Shown piece after piece: positions 56,579 through 56,611 of a stretch of DNA of 56,611 nucleotides. The DNA comes from a virus. Under the pieces are notes generated by a model. The model saw nothing but the letters and a program-made list of their open reading frames with translations, was not told the DNA's origin and searched no databases. The first letter of the stretch is position 1. Each line of letters begins with the position of its first letter. The stretch covers positions 1 to 56,611 of the IMG/VR virus record IMGVR_UViG_3300035698_023821; one strand, 5' to 3'. Made by a program: the position numbers and the translations under genes.

Positions 56579-56611
56579 TTACGATGCTACTGTAACCAAA
56601 CCATCCACCAC
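56579..56611 (-). CDS. Possible C-terminus of the tail fibre gene (if the genome is circular)
   Basis: If position 1 joins 56611, the fibre frame continues here as VVDGLVTVAS then TAA (56581-56579). It is open and in phase for all ten codons, and its stop lies 12 bases after the end of the rightward gene, as expected for convergent genes. Depends on circularity. Confidence 0.5.
   Translation of the reverse strand: MVDGLVTVAS

Noticed and set aside
1-56611. CRISPR arrays, insertion sequences, integrase
   Set aside because: No regularly spaced repeats of spacer type, no transposase and no integrase motif were seen; a lysogenic lifestyle is not supported.

Overview
The window looks like the genome of a tailed double-stranded DNA phage with a long non-contractile tail (siphovirus type). 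The evidence is a full morphogenesis set: small and large terminase, portal, protease/scaffold, major capsid protein, tail tube, a frameshifted tail chaperone pair, a tape measure protein and lambda-like tail-tip proteins. There is also a lysis pair and a replication/recombination block. Almost every gene reads on the minus strand, so the order below runs from high to low coordinates. The two ends may be adjacent: the minus-strand tail-fibre frame that is still open at position 1 continues in frame from position 56611 for ten codons to a stop at 56579. That would make this a complete, circularly permuted genome opened inside the fibre gene. The host cannot be named. Promoters are ordinary sigma-70 type (TTGACA, 17 bp, TATATT or TACCTT) and ribosome binding sites are strong.

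Layout. (a) 56432-56566: the only convincing rightward gene, a small exported protein with its own promoter and a structured leader. (b) 56266-55191: M15 peptidase endolysin, holin-like protein, a terminator and two small genes. (c) 54774-55190: no gene seen. (d) 54691-51054: an early region of about 14 small genes of unknown function behind promoter P3. Several share near-identical translation-start leaders. (e) 50775-43311: behind promoter P2, an HTH protein, a RepA-like ATPase, an iteron-like cluster at 47.9-48.0 kb (candidate origin), then a recombination/repair block: possible ssDNA-binding protein, PD-(D/E)XK exonuclease, Sak4-like ATPase, ERCC4 nuclease, HNH protein and uracil-DNA glycosylase. 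(f) 42712-35646: small zinc-ribbon and membrane genes around a family A DNA polymerase split into two genes, then a cytosine-methylase-like protein. (g) 35093-32613: terminases and an adenine methyltransferase, closed by a terminator. (h) 32375-28344: head genes behind promoter P1. (i) 28286-16816: an 11.5 kb sugar/radical-SAM cassette. (j) 16805-1: decoration, neck, tail tube, tape measure, tail tip and fibre genes.

The most unusual region is the cassette in (i). It sits between the capsid gene and the tail genes. It encodes three radical SAM enzymes (two with a cobalamin-type N-terminal architecture), a two-subunit transketolase, a NeuB-like sialate synthase without its usual C-terminal domain, a NeuA-like CMP-sugar synthetase, a methyltransferase and several glycosyltransferase-like proteins. 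The set suggests a phage-encoded route to an activated nonulosonic-type sugar and its transfer to a virion protein or host glycan. Substrate and product cannot be read from sequence.

Three further features deserve attention. The polymerase is interrupted just before motif A by 732 bp flanked by a 9 bp near-perfect direct repeat, while every catalytic motif is retained across the two halves. The four strong promoters share a palindromic box (GGGAAAnATTTTCCC) beside the -35 element. An A AAA AAC slippery heptamer lies exactly in phase in the tail chaperone gene.
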